A stretch of DNA of 38,385 nucleotides from UBA1715 sp964346725 (GTDB taxonomy: Bacteria; Bacteroidota; Bacteroidia; Bacteroidales; UBA1715), in NCBI GenBank assembly GCA_964346725.1, contig CAYFVM010000025.1:1-38385 (forward strand), given 5' to 3'. Below, piece after piece: positions 6,345-14,832 of the stretch (its first letter is position 1; the number at the start of each line of letters is the position of its first letter). The notes under the pieces are model-generated. The model was not told where the DNA came from. It was given only the letters and a program-made list of their open reading frames with translations, and ran no database searches. The translations under genes were made by a program, and so were the position numbers.

Positions 6345-9300
6345 ATGAAAAAAGTTTTACTTCTTATAATAGCCTTAGTATGTAGTTGTGGGTTTTCAAA
6401 TTCCGTGGAGTCTCCCATGAAAAATATGTATCCCTTCAATGGAGCGGATATGCAATGGGTGCAGTCGGCGTATAGTTCAATGACGTTGGATGAAAAAATC
6501 GGACAATTATTTATGGTTGCCGCATATTCCGACCCGAAACAAAACAATGCAGAGAAAATCAAAAATTTAATTTCTGAATATAATATTGGTGGAATTATTT
6601 TCATGAAAGGCTCTCCGGTTTTGCAAGCGAAATTGACGAATGAATTTCAATCATTATCAAAAGTTCCTTTGTCAATTGCAATAGATGGGGAATGGGGATT
6701 AGCAATGCGTTTAGATAGCACCATTTCCTATCCTAAGCAAATGCAGCTTGGAGCCATTACCAATGATAGTTTGTTATATCAAATGGGTGTTGATATTGGC
6801 GAACAATGTGCTCGAATGGGCATTCATATCAATTTTGCTCCCGATGTTGATATCAATAACAATCCGAATAATCCGGTTATTAATTTTCGGTCATTTGGTG
6901 AGTCAAAAACGAATGTAGCCGAAAAGGCGTTTCAATATATGCAAGGAATGCAGTCACAACAGATTTTGACAACGGCAAAGCACTTCCCGGGACACGGCGA
7001 TACTGATGCTGATTCTCATAAAACAATGCCAACCATTTCTGTATCAAAAAATAGGCTTGATACATTGGAACTATATCCGTATAAGTATTTGATAAATAAA
7101 AACTTAACGGGTGTTATGGTGGCACACCTATCGGTTCCTGCTCTTGAAAAAAACAAAGCTTTACCTTCAACTTTGTCGTCAAAAATCGTAACTGATTTGC
7201 TTCGCAATGATTTGCATTTCAAAGGGTTGATTTTTACCGATGCTCTCAACATGAAGGGCGTGAGCGCATATTATCCCGATGGAGAAATAGAAGTTCGTGC
7301 ATTGGAAGCTGGAAATGATGTGCTTTTGTTTACAGAAAATGTTCCGGTGGCAATTACTGCAATAAAAAAGGCAATCGCAGAGGGGCGTTTGAGTGAAAAA
7401 ATCATCAATGACCGTTGTTACAGAATTTTGCTTGCAAAATCATGGATGAAAGTGCAAGAACGAAATCATGTAGAAGAAGCAACTTTGTACAATGATTTGC
7501 ACAAAAAGGAATATTTGCAATTGAAGAAAAAATTGATTCAAGCATCAATTACTGTGGTGAAAGATCAAAAGCAAGTATTGCCTTTCCGCAATTTAGATAA
7601 AACGAAAATAGCCGTAGTTTCTTTTGCAAAGAAACCTACAACGTTTGCAAAAGGCTGCGCTAAATACACAAATGTTACACAATTTACATTGCCTACTACA
7701 GGCGACTATATTGCTGAACTGAATAAGGTGAAAACAGAGTTACAAAATTATTCTGTAGTAGTGCTTGATGTGCAAGGCACAAGTTCGTATGCAAACAAAA
7801 AATATGGAATAACACCATCAATTGTTGAAATGGTTTCGCAAATAGCCAAAGCAAACAATGTTGTTTTGGCTCTTCACGCAAATCCGTACGGATTGAATTT
7901 GTTCACATCTGTAATGAACGATATAGAATCGGTGGTGGTAGCGTATGATTTCACGGCGGAGGTTGAACGTGAAACTCCGCAAGTGTTGTTTGGAGCGTTG
8001 CCTGCGCAAGGCCGTTTGTCGGTAGGTTCTGGTGGTTTCAAAGTAGGCTCCGGGGTTATGTATAATGCAATAGGTCGGTTACGTTATGGCGATGCTATAG
8101 ACGTTGGTATGGATCCTACCAAGTTGCATGACATTGATTCCATTGTGAATCTTTTTATTCAATATGGAGCAATGCCGGGATGCGAGGTATTGGTGGCAAA
8201 AGACGGAATTGTTGTATATGAGAAACCTTTTGGTGTGTATTCGTATGGTTCTCGTGACTCTGTTACCGAAAACACTATTTACGACTTAGCGTCGGTAACC
8301 AAAGCCGCAGCAACGAGCGTGTCTTTAATGAAATTATACGACGAAGGACTTTTTTCGTTAGACAAAACCTTAGGCGACTATTTACCATATTTGCGTGGCA
8401 CATGGAAAGATACAGTGAAGATGTGTAATGTTTTAACACATCAGTCAGCTTTACGCCCGGGTGTTGCGTTAGTTCCTACTTTAATCCAAAACTATAGTGA
8501 TAAAGGAATGAAAGCTGGGTGTCGTTCGGCACAATTCCCTTGTCGAATTGATAATTCGTTGTATATCAAGCCCTCATATACTTTTTATAGCAATGCAATT
8601 TCACCGGTTCAAGATTCAGAGCATTCAATTCATGTTGCAAAAAATGTGTGGTTAAACAACGCGTATCGTGATACCCTTACTCGTTTGTTAGTAGAATCTC
8701 CTCCATGTCCGAAGGCTGGTGTAGTGTACAGTGATTTGGGGTTTTATTTTATGACAGATGTGATTAAAAACGTATCGGGCTTGTCAATTGATGATTTTAC
8801 TAAGCAAAATTTTTATGCAAAAATTGGCGCAACCACTTTAGGATACCATCCGATAGATCGTTTCCCTGAGCAACAAATAGCACCTACAGAGCAAGACGAA
8901 TTTTTCCGTAAACAATTATTGCGGGGCTATGTACACGACCAAGGTGCAGCAATGATGGGCGGAATGAGTGGACATGCAGGTTTGTTTTCGAATGCAAATG
9001 ACTTGGCTAAATTGTCACAAATGCTCTTGAACAAAGGATATTATGGTGGCGAACAATATATAAAACCGGAAACCGTAGATCTTTTTACTTCGTGCCCATT
9101 TTGTGCCGAAGGCAACAGAAAAGGTTATGGGTTTGACAAACCCGAAGTTGATAGAACCAAAATAGACCCAACGTGCCACTGTACCTCGCTAGAGAGCTAT
9201 GGTCATACTGGATTCACTGGAACATTATTTTGGGTTGATCCCGAGAAATCAATAATTTATGTATTTTTGTCAAACAGAGTAAATAGAGCGACACCTGATG

Positions 9301-9374
9301 CAAGCAATACCATGTTGGGAGATTCTGCAGTACGATCAAGAATACAACGCGCTATATACAATGCAATAATTTAA
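6345..9374 (+). CDS. GH3 beta-N-acetylglucosaminidase fused to a beta-lactamase-fold serine hydrolase, lipoprotein
   Basis: A 1009-residue two-enzyme protein. A lipobox-like VCSC puts the lipidated cysteine at C15, so it is anchored in the envelope. Residues of about 35-400 form a NagZ-like GH3 domain, with KHFPGHGDTDADSH (212-225, carrying the His/Asp acid-base loop of NagZ-type enzymes) and nucleophile D299 in FTDALNMKGV. A GH3 C-terminal domain follows, to about residue 580. Residues of about 600-1005 form a class C beta-lactamase or DD-peptidase-like domain with S650-V-T-K653, Y795-S-D and H954-T-G. The third motif has His in place of Lys. This fusion is known from Bacteroidetes and probably acts on peptidoglycan fragments: the GH3 half removes GlcNAc and the other half acts on a peptide or ester. 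The latter activity is an inference. Confidence 0.92.
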   Translation: MKKVLLLIIALVCSCGFSNSVESPMKNMYPFNGADMQWVQSAYSSMTLDEKIGQLFMVAAYSDPKQNNAEKIKNLISEYNIGGIIFMKGSPVLQAKLTNEFQSLSKVPLSIAIDGEWGLAMRLDSTISYPKQMQLGAITNDSLLYQMGVDIGEQCARMGIHINFAPDVDINNNPNNPVINFRSFGESKTNVAEKAFQYMQGMQSQQILTTAKHFPGHGDTDADSHKTMPTISVSKNRLDTLELYPYKYLINKNLTGVMVAHLSVPALEKNKALPSTLSSKIVTDLLRNDLHFKGLIFTDALNMKGVSAYYPDGEIEVRALEAGNDVLLFTENVPVAITAIKKAIAEGRLSEKIINDRCYRILLAKSWMKVQERNHVEEATLYNDLHKKEYLQLKKKLIQASITVVKDQKQVLPFRNLDKTKIAVVSFAKKPTTFAKGCAKYTNVTQFTLPTTGDYIAELNKVKTELQNYSVVVLDVQGTSSYANKKYGITPSIVEMVSQIAKANNVVLALHANPYGLNLFTSVMNDIESVVVAYDFTAEVERETPQVLFGALPAQGRLSVGSGGFKVGSGVMYNAIGRLRYGDAIDVGMDPTKLHDIDSIVNLFIQYGAMPGCEVLVAKDGIVVYEKPFGVYSYGSRDSVTENTIYDLASVTKAAATSVSLMKLYDEGLFSLDKTLGDYLPYLRGTWKDTVKMCNVLTHQSALRPGVALVPTLIQNYSDKGMKAGCRSAQFPCRIDNSLYIKPSYTFYSNAISPVQDSEHSIHVAKNVWLNNAYRDTLTRLLVESPPCPKAGVVYSDLGFYFMTDVIKNVSGLSIDDFTKQNFYAKIGATTLGYHPIDRFPEQQIAPTEQDEFFRKQLLRGYVHDQGAAMMGGMSGHAGLFSNANDLAKLSQMLLNKGYYGGEQYIKPETVDLFTSCPFCAEGNRKGYGFDKPEVDRTKIDPTCHCTSLESYGHTGFTGTLFWVDPEKSIIYVFLSNRVNRATPDASNTMLGDSAVRSRIQRAIYNAII

Positions 9375-9385
9375 TCCTCTCTAGT

Positions 9386-10243
9386 ATGTCATCTTCAAAT
9401 AAAATATTCACTCAACTCCAACAATTATACAAGGACAATCCGCAAGGGTTGAATATAGTAGAGGAGCAGATAGACTTGGAACTACAAATGAACTATTTCA
9501 AACGTTCAACAATGTTGAAAAAGCATGTCGTAATGCTTGATGACGTTTTAGAAAAAATTCCTTTGTTGTATGATCCAGAAACTAGATTAGAAGAAAAGCG
9601 TGATATATTGGTTATGTTGGCTTCGTTTGAAGAGGTAGAGGCTTTTCGTGCAATAGAAAAATTCAAGGAAGATGCTTCGGGAGAGATAAAACTTTGGGCT
9701 GCAATGGCATACCGCGAATGTAAAATGTTGCTTGAGAGTTCGTTGCTCAATGAGGATAAGATACTAATTTCTACTGGCTTAGGTGGTAAAGGCTTGAAAT
9801 TGCGTTACTTCGTATGTCTTTTGCACAAAGATAAAGAACATTTCAATGAAGTACAGGAACGTATAGTGCGAGGCGAGTTGGAAAGCTCTATTAATCAGTA
9901 TGATTCGGAACTAGAGTCAATTGTTTTTTACAACAATATGATGAAAGCATATATTTTAGTGCCCATAGATGTTGCAGTGAAGGATGTAGTTGATCAAGTG
10001 TATAATGCAAGTTTGGATTATGGCGATTTCCTTGATGATCACACTATTGTTACGAATGTGCGAGCATTGTCAGATGATGAGATAGATAAAATTGTGAGTG
10101 GTAAATTGCGTGAGGAAGATTTGTTGTCAGATGAGGACATTCCGTATTTTGAAGTAGAAGATATGGATGAAGAAAATGAAGAAGAAGATGATGATGACAG
10201 TGACGATGACATGGATGACAGTGAAAACGATGAGCTTTTCTAG
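9386..10243 (+). CDS. Conserved protein of unknown function with a very acidic C-terminal tail
   Basis: A 285-residue soluble protein with no signal peptide or membrane segment. I do not recognise a named family, although the length and style fit Bacteroidetes-wide proteins of unknown function. The first 120 residues look all-helical and contain a HEAT-like stretch (YDPETRLEEKRDILVMLASF, then FRAIEKFKEDASGEIKLWAA). A conserved-looking block, LISTGLGGKGLKLRYFVCLL, lies near the middle, and an alpha/beta part follows. The last 35 residues are almost entirely Asp and Glu, as in proteins that contact basic partners or chaperone them. It starts 11 bases after the GH3 fusion gene and ends the operon. 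The oppositely oriented epimerase gene ends 17 bases away, with no obvious terminator between. Confidence 0.7.
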   Translation: MSSSNKIFTQLQQLYKDNPQGLNIVEEQIDLELQMNYFKRSTMLKKHVVMLDDVLEKIPLLYDPETRLEEKRDILVMLASFEEVEAFRAIEKFKEDASGEIKLWAAMAYRECKMLLESSLLNEDKILISTGLGGKGLKLRYFVCLLHKDKEHFNEVQERIVRGELESSINQYDSELESIVFYNNMMKAYILVPIDVAVKDVVDQVYNASLDYGDFLDDHTIVTNVRALSDDEIDKIVSGKLREEDLLSDEDIPYFEVEDMDEENEEEDDDDSDDDMDDSENDELF

Positions 10244-10260
10244 ATAGTAGGAAAGTGGAA

Positions 10261-11232
10261 TTATCGGTTTTCGTAAAACCACTGAGTGGTAATCTCGATA
10301 CCTTTTCTTACTAATATATCCGGTTCATAACCGAGTAGTGCTTTTGCTTTTTTTATTGAAGCAAGAGAATCTTTTATATCACCAAGACGTGCTTCTGCAT
10401 AAATAGGTTGAATCTTCCCTATTTCGGCATCAAATTTAGACATGTTCTCAATAATATACTTCGTAAGAGTTGTAAGGTCTATCGATTCGTTACAAGCTAT
10501 ATTAATGTGTTCATGCTTGTTTTCTAGCGAAGTATCTGCAGCTAAGCAATTTGCTTTCACAACGTTTTGTACAAAAGTAAAGTCGCGTGATTGTTTTCCG
10601 TCGCCATAGATGGTTGGCTGTTTGTGTTCCAACAAGAGATTAATAAACTTAGGAATTACCGCTGCGTATGCACCATTCGGGTCTTGATGTGGACCAAATA
10701 CATTAAAATAACACAATCCAATGGTTTCTATGCCGTATAATGCAGAGAAGTTTTTAGCAAACAAATCATTCGTATGTTTTGTAACTGCGTAGGGAGAAAG
10801 CAGGTTCCCTTTTTTTGTTTCAATTTTCGGTGAATAATTCGCATCACCATAGGTTGATGAGGAACTTGCGTATATAAATCGGCTTACTTTGGCATCTTTT
10901 GCAGAGGTAAGCATGTTTACGAATCCTAAGATGTTTACCTGTGTAGTTGTAACCGGGTCGGCAATTGAACGTGGTACAGAGCCTAATGCGGCTTCATGGT
11001 AAATCAAATCTTTTCCGGCAACGGCTTTTTGACACATCTCAATGTCACGGATATCGCCTTCTATAAGAGAAAAACGGGGATTTTCGAAAAAACGTTCTAT
11101 GTTTTTCCGAAATCCCGTTGAAAAATTATCCAAACATGTTACCGTATTGTTGTTGGCTAGTAGTTCTTCTATAAGGTTAGAACCTATAAAACCCGCACCA
11201 CCGGTAACTAATATGTTTTTGCCGTTTGGCAT
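10261..11232 (-). CDS. UDP-N-acetylglucosamine 4-epimerase-like SDR enzyme (WbpP-like)
   Basis: A 323-residue extended short-chain dehydrogenase/reductase. The NAD-binding motif GGAGFIG is at residues 11-17, the catalytic pair at Y148 and K152 (SPYAVTK), and the serine-rich SSSSTYGD at 123-130. The blocks AALGSVPRSIADP, FNVFGPHQDPNGAYAAVIPK and IYGDGKQSRDF resemble WbpP/TviC-type UDP-GlcNAc or GlcNAcA 4-epimerases more than GalE. The product would be UDP-GalNAc or a related sugar for surface polysaccharide. The start codon shares one base with the rny stop (TAATG on the minus strand), so translation is coupled to rny and the gene is at the end of the zapA operon. It lies outside any polysaccharide cluster. 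A related 4-epimerase or 4,6-dehydratase activity cannot be excluded. Confidence 0.85.
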   Translation of the reverse strand: MPNGKNILVTGGAGFIGSNLIEELLANNNTVTCLDNFSTGFRKNIERFFENPRFSLIEGDIRDIEMCQKAVAGKDLIYHEAALGSVPRSIADPVTTTQVNILGFVNMLTSAKDAKVSRFIYASSSSTYGDANYSPKIETKKGNLLSPYAVTKHTNDLFAKNFSALYGIETIGLCYFNVFGPHQDPNGAYAAVIPKFINLLLEHKQPTIYGDGKQSRDFTFVQNVVKANCLAADTSLENKHEHINIACNESIDLTTLTKYIIENMSKFDAEIGKIQPIYAEARLGDIKDSLASIKKAKALLGYEPDILVRKGIEITTQWFYENR

Positions 11233-12773
11233 TATTTTGCGTAATTAATTGCTCTTGTTTCTCTAATAACCGTAATCTTGATTTGGCCAGGGTAGGTCAT
11301 TTCTTCTTGAATTTTCTTCGCAATATTCATTGAAAGAACTTCAACTTCAGAATCGCTTACTTTTTCAGCACCTACAATCACACGTAGTTCACGACCAGCT
11401 TGAATAGCATAGGTTTTAAGAACGCCAGGATATGAAAGTGCAATATTTTCCAAATCTTTCAATCGTTTGATGTATGATTCAACGATTTCGCGGCGAGCAC
11501 CAGGACGAGCGCCTGAGATTGCATCGCACACTTGAACGATAGGTGCAATCAACGAATCCATTTCAATTTCTTCGTGGTGAGCTCCAATGGCATTGCAAAT
11601 TTCAGGACGTTCTTTGCATTTTTCTGCAAGGTTCATACCGGCTAATGCGTGTGGCATTTCTCCATCATCTTCAATTACTTTTCCAATATCATGGAGTAAA
11701 CCTGCACGTTTTGCTGCTTTAGCATTCAAGTCAAGTTCTGCTGCCATTATACCACAAAGTTTTGCAGTCTCTTTAGAGTGTTGCAAAAGGTTTTGACCAT
11801 ACGAAGAACGATATTTCATTCGACCTATGTGGCGAATTAATTCAGGATGTAAACCGTGGATACCTAAGTCAATAGTAACGCGTTTACCGGTTTCAATAAT
11901 TTCTTCTTCAACTTGTTTCTTGGTTTTTTCCACAACCTCTTCAATTCTTGCAGGGTGAATACGACCATCAGAAACTAATTGGTGAAGTGAGAGTCGAGCT
12001 ATTTCACGACGAACAGGATCAAAACCTGAAAGGATAATTGCATCAGGGGTGTCATCAACAACGATTTCAATGCCGGTTGCTGCTTCTAGGGCGCGGATAT
12101 TTCGGCCTTCACGACCAATAATTCTTCCTTTTACTTCGTCGTTTTCAATATTAAAAACGGAAACAGAGTTTTCTGCAACGTGCTCTGTAGCAGTTCTTTG
12201 TATTGTTTGAATAACGATTTTTTTCGCTTCTTTGTTTGCCGTCATTTTAGCCTCATCCATTATCTCATTGATAAGAGAAAGGGCATCGGTTTTTGCTTCG
12301 GCTTTAAGAGAATCAACCAACTGTTCTTTTGCATCTTGAGCTGACAAACCTGAAATTGTTTCAAGTTGTTCAACTTGTTGTCTGTGCATTTTTTCTAAAT
12401 CCTCAGTTTTCTTTTTGTTGATTTCAAGTTGGTTTGTCAAAAGGTCTTTTTGAGTTGTCAATTCTTGTTGTTTGCGTTGAATTTCATCAAACTTAGATTG
12501 AAGCGATGCTTCTTTTTGTTTAATGCGATTTTCGGCTTGTGCAACCTTATTTTTCCTCTCATTAATTACTTTTTCGTTCTCAGTCTTCATTTGCAGAAAT
12601 TTTTCTTTCGCTTGAAAGATACGTTCTTTCTTTGTCGCTTCAGCTTCTTCTTTTGCTTTTTCAATGATTGACTGTGTTTTTGACTTTAGAAATATTTTTT
12701 GGATTACAAATGCAAGAGCTACTCCAGCAATAAATGTAATAATGCAGATAATGATTGTTATAGTTGTAGACAT
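11232..12773 (-). CDS. rny: Ribonuclease Y
   Basis: A 513-residue membrane-anchored endoribonuclease that starts mRNA decay. There is one N-terminal membrane segment (about residues 5-27), a long coiled coil (about 35-160), a KH RNA-binding domain with GRIIGREGRN at 216-225, and an HD domain with H361-D362 in LLHDIGK, then GAHHEE and the conserved CDAISGARPGARRE. Length and domain order are those of the family (about 510-520). The gene follows zapA and a structured RNA candidate whose U-run ends only 17 bases before this ATG. Expression may therefore depend on read-through or on a promoter inside that RNA. The downstream epimerase gene overlaps by one base. Confidence 0.96.
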   Translation of the reverse strand: MSTTITIIICIITFIAGVALAFVIQKIFLKSKTQSIIEKAKEEAEATKKERIFQAKEKFLQMKTENEKVINERKNKVAQAENRIKQKEASLQSKFDEIQRKQQELTTQKDLLTNQLEINKKKTEDLEKMHRQQVEQLETISGLSAQDAKEQLVDSLKAEAKTDALSLINEIMDEAKMTANKEAKKIVIQTIQRTATEHVAENSVSVFNIENDEVKGRIIGREGRNIRALEAATGIEIVVDDTPDAIILSGFDPVRREIARLSLHQLVSDGRIHPARIEEVVEKTKKQVEEEIIETGKRVTIDLGIHGLHPELIRHIGRMKYRSSYGQNLLQHSKETAKLCGIMAAELDLNAKAAKRAGLLHDIGKVIEDDGEMPHALAGMNLAEKCKERPEICNAIGAHHEEIEMDSLIAPIVQVCDAISGARPGARREIVESYIKRLKDLENIALSYPGVLKTYAIQAGRELRVIVGAEKVSDSEVEVLSMNIAKKIQEEMTYPGQIKITVIRETRAINYAK

Positions 12774-12790
12774 AATTAATATATATAAAT

Positions 12791-12981
12791 AAAAAACTCG
12801 TATGTTTCTAATTCTGAAAACCCCAAAAAAACAACAAGGTTAGAGAGTATGTCGATTCTGATTTCCACTGTCCTAAAAAGGACTCCCGAAGGAGTGAGGT
12901 CTATCATCGGCGACTGTAACTGATCTCTTTTTCGTGCGAAATAAATGTCGAGTTTTCCGCGAATGAAAGAAACTATACGAG
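12791..12981 (-). ncRNA. Structured RNA candidate between zapA and rny, possibly 6S RNA
   Basis: Read on the minus strand, about 191 bases fold on themselves by my hand pairing. The closing stem is CTCGTATaGTTTCT (12981-12968) with AGAAACATACGAG (12809-12797), one bulged A, followed by six U as in an intrinsic terminator. A second stem, GAAAACTC (12957-12950) with GGGTTTTC (12823-12816), is separated from it by a 10/6 internal loop. The top contains ACTCC-TTCG-GGAGT, an ultra-stable UUCG loop. Length, closed rod shape with internal bubbles, and position directly downstream of zapA fit 6S RNA, which follows zapA in many proteobacteria. I see no RNase P, tmRNA or SRP signature. An attenuator-type leader of rny is the main alternative. 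Confidence 0.5.
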
Positions 12982-13001
12982 TATGTTATATATATTCCTT
13001 A

Positions 13002-13298
13002 CTATTGATTTATTTTAATAAATTCATCGACTTCCTCAGTTATTCGTTCTATTGAATCACCAACGTCGTTTTTTTGGCGACATTCAATTTCGATTAATTC
13101 GATAGCGATTTGTAAACTAGCCATAGCCAACAAGTCTTTGCTTTCAACATTGCTTGGATACATGCTACGGAACTTTTCAATTTTATCATTAACGCGTTTG
13201 CAAGCCTCACGAATTTTCTCTTCTTCGCTCGGGAATATCTTCAATTGATATTCGCGTTCTAAAATCTTCAGCCGTATGGTTAATTTATCGTCGCTCAT
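13002..13298 (-). CDS. zapA: Cell division protein ZapA
   Basis: A 98-residue protein of the ZapA family, which cross-links FtsZ filaments at the division ring. The N-terminal globular part (KLTIRLKILEREYQLKI) is followed by a long helix suited to dimerisation, with the recognisable KDLLAMASLQIAIELIE at about residues 54-70. The size is typical. The ATG overlaps the stop of the coiled-coil gene upstream by 4 bases (ATGA), so the two are translationally coupled. Downstream lies the structured RNA candidate and then rny. Confidence 0.9.
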   Translation of the reverse strand: MSDDKLTIRLKILEREYQLKIFPSEEEKIREACKRVNDKIEKFRSMYPSNVESKDLLAMASLQIAIELIEIECRQKNDVGDSIERITEEVDEFIKINQ

Positions 13299-13594
13299 TT
13301 ATTTAATAATGCAATACAAGAGTCAATTTCCCGTATTAGTCCTTCAATATATTTTCGGGCAGATTTTTGATCTGTGTCCCCCGATGAATCAGATACAGCC
13401 TTTGCTAATTGTAACGTATTAACTTTTTGCTCTAGCTCTATTATTGAATTTTGTTGTTTATTTATTATTTCCTTTAAATTTTCATTCGTTTTATGTAATT
13501 CTTCATTTTGTGATCTTACTATTGAAAACATCGACATCAAAATGGTAATTTTTGATTTAAGACCTTCTAGTGCTATTTTTGCATCCTGTGCCAT
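13295..13594 (-). CDS. Small coiled-coil protein, probably ZapB-like
   Basis: A 99-residue protein that is mostly one coiled coil (about residues 10-65: FSIVRSQNEELHKTNENLKE and so on), followed by a C-terminal helix ending in YIEGLIREIDSCIALLNK. I do not see enzymatic motifs. Its position directly before zapA, with a 4-base overlap, and its heptad-rich sequence suggest a division-ring partner like ZapB. This is inference from context. The ATG at 13594 is chosen over a TTG six bases upstream, because a Bacteroidetes -7 element lies only about 20 bases further up. The C-terminal part is more conserved-looking than the coil. Confidence 0.7.
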   Translation of the reverse strand: MAQDAKIALEGLKSKITILMSMFSIVRSQNEELHKTNENLKEIINKQQNSIIELEQKVNTLQLAKAVSDSSGDTDQKSARKYIEGLIREIDSCIALLNK

Positions 13595-13615
13595 TTTCAA
13601 TAATTTTATCCTTTA

Positions 13616-13649
13616 CAAAGATATAAAACTGTGGTTAATATACTTCAAA
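13616..13649 (-). promoter_or_regulatory. Promoter of the zapB-like/zapA/rny operon
   Basis: On the minus strand TTTG (13649-13646), 22 bases, then TATCTTTG (13623-13616). The start codon at 13594 lies 21 bases downstream, so the leader is short. Confidence 0.6.
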
Positions 13650-13698
13650 ATTTTCCCAAAATCAAGAAAAAAGATGTAATATATTGGTGCTTAATTTT

Positions 13699-14733
13699 TT
13701 AGAACGTATATGAAAATCCTACACCCAAAATTTCTTTGAATTGAACTTTAGGACCGAATATTTCAGTTGTTGGGTCAATTGTTCCATCATTGTTTACGTC
13801 TTCAGGATTTTTCGTATTATCGTCATAGAGCAATTGAGTATCGAAGCTCACATTGATGTATTTATTGATTTTAAATGTTATCAATGTAGACCAATCAACG
13901 TCAACGTTTTCAGGGTTTTCAAGGTAGTTAGAGTATAGATTCAATTTTGTGGTAAAACCAATGTTTTTCATGAATTCATTGTTCCATTGTGTTCTACTAT
14001 ATTGAACTCGAATATATCCACCAAGTTCGTATTTGAATAAATCTCCATCGCTAATTTTAACAGGGTTTCCAGTTCCTGGGTCAACTCCATATTCGGCAGG
14101 AGTAACACCAAAAGAACCGAGGTCAGCAAGATCTTGGTCATTTACAATAATAAAACGAGCTGTGATAGGTGAAACATATGCGCTGAAGTAGTTGTTTGGT
14201 TTGTAGTCAAGACCAACACCACCGGTTAAATATGCTGGAGCCAATGCTTTTGAAACAATGGTAAAAGTTGTATCGGAAGTGTAGTTACGACCTTCTGTCA
14301 TTTGCGTTTTGAAGTCAAGCAATGCTGCATAGTACAAATTCTTATATGCCATACGTCCATATTTTGATGATAATTCAATTTTATCATCGGTTTTCTTGAA
14401 TGGGCGGTCTTGTCCGTTTTCCAATTCTTTTGAGCCTTGGCGCATAATTCCATAGCCGAGGCCTAATGAGTTATCCCATGTGTTTTTGCCTTTTACGTAG
14501 TTTGCATGAAGATTTGCGACACCATTTACCGCAATGGTATTGTCACCACCGGCAGACCAATTGTATAATTTTGTGTTGGAAAATTTAATGTCAGTCATTC
14601 CACCAAATTTCCATCCTTGAACAGTGTCGGTAGTTGATTTTTTATCGCGTAATTTTGATTCATTGTCAGTCACTTGAGCACTTGCAGCCATGCAAATACC
14701 GGACATAAGCAGTGTAAATAGTATCTTTTTCAT
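13699..14733 (-). CDS. DUF3078 outer-membrane-type protein
   Basis: A 344-residue exported protein with a clear signal peptide (MKKILFTLLMSG...ASAQ). The body is rich in alternating aromatic and polar strands, as in outer-membrane beta-barrels: GWKFGGMTDIKFSNTKLYNW, NTWDNSLGLGYG, KYELGGYIRVQYS. It ends in GVGFSYTF, a typical barrel-insertion end with a final Phe. The start fits DUF3078 proteins of Bacteroidetes, whose function is not established. An EF-hand-like loop, DVNNDGTIDP, lies near the end and could bind calcium in a surface loop. The gene has its own promoter, which overlaps the end of the CobW-family gene upstream. Confidence 0.8.
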   Translation of the reverse strand: MKKILFTLLMSGICMAASAQVTDNESKLRDKKSTTDTVQGWKFGGMTDIKFSNTKLYNWSAGGDNTIAVNGVANLHANYVKGKNTWDNSLGLGYGIMRQGSKELENGQDRPFKKTDDKIELSSKYGRMAYKNLYYAALLDFKTQMTEGRNYTSDTTFTIVSKALAPAYLTGGVGLDYKPNNYFSAYVSPITARFIIVNDQDLADLGSFGVTPAEYGVDPGTGNPVKISDGDLFKYELGGYIRVQYSRTQWNNEFMKNIGFTTKLNLYSNYLENPENVDVDWSTLITFKINKYINVSFDTQLLYDDNTKNPEDVNNDGTIDPTTEIFGPKVQFKEILGVGFSYTF

Positions 14734-14802
14734 CGTTTTTGTTTTTTTGTAAAAATAGAATAATGTAGAATGTATTTTCTTAAAATAGCTTCATTTTGGT
14801 GG

Positions 14803-14832
14803 CAAATGTACGCTTTTTTCTAGTATTTCAAA
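14803..14832 (-). promoter_or_regulatory. Promoter of the DUF3078 gene
   Basis: On the minus strand TTTG (14832-14829), 18 bases, then TACATTTG (14810-14803). The -33 box lies inside the last codons of the CobW-family gene. The leader to the ATG at 14733 is about 65 bases. Confidence 0.6.

Noticed and set aside
12774..13001. SRP RNA or RNase P RNA between zapA and rny
   Set aside because: No GGAAGGAAGCA-like SRP loop and no RNase P conserved block; only the 6S-like shape and context fit.
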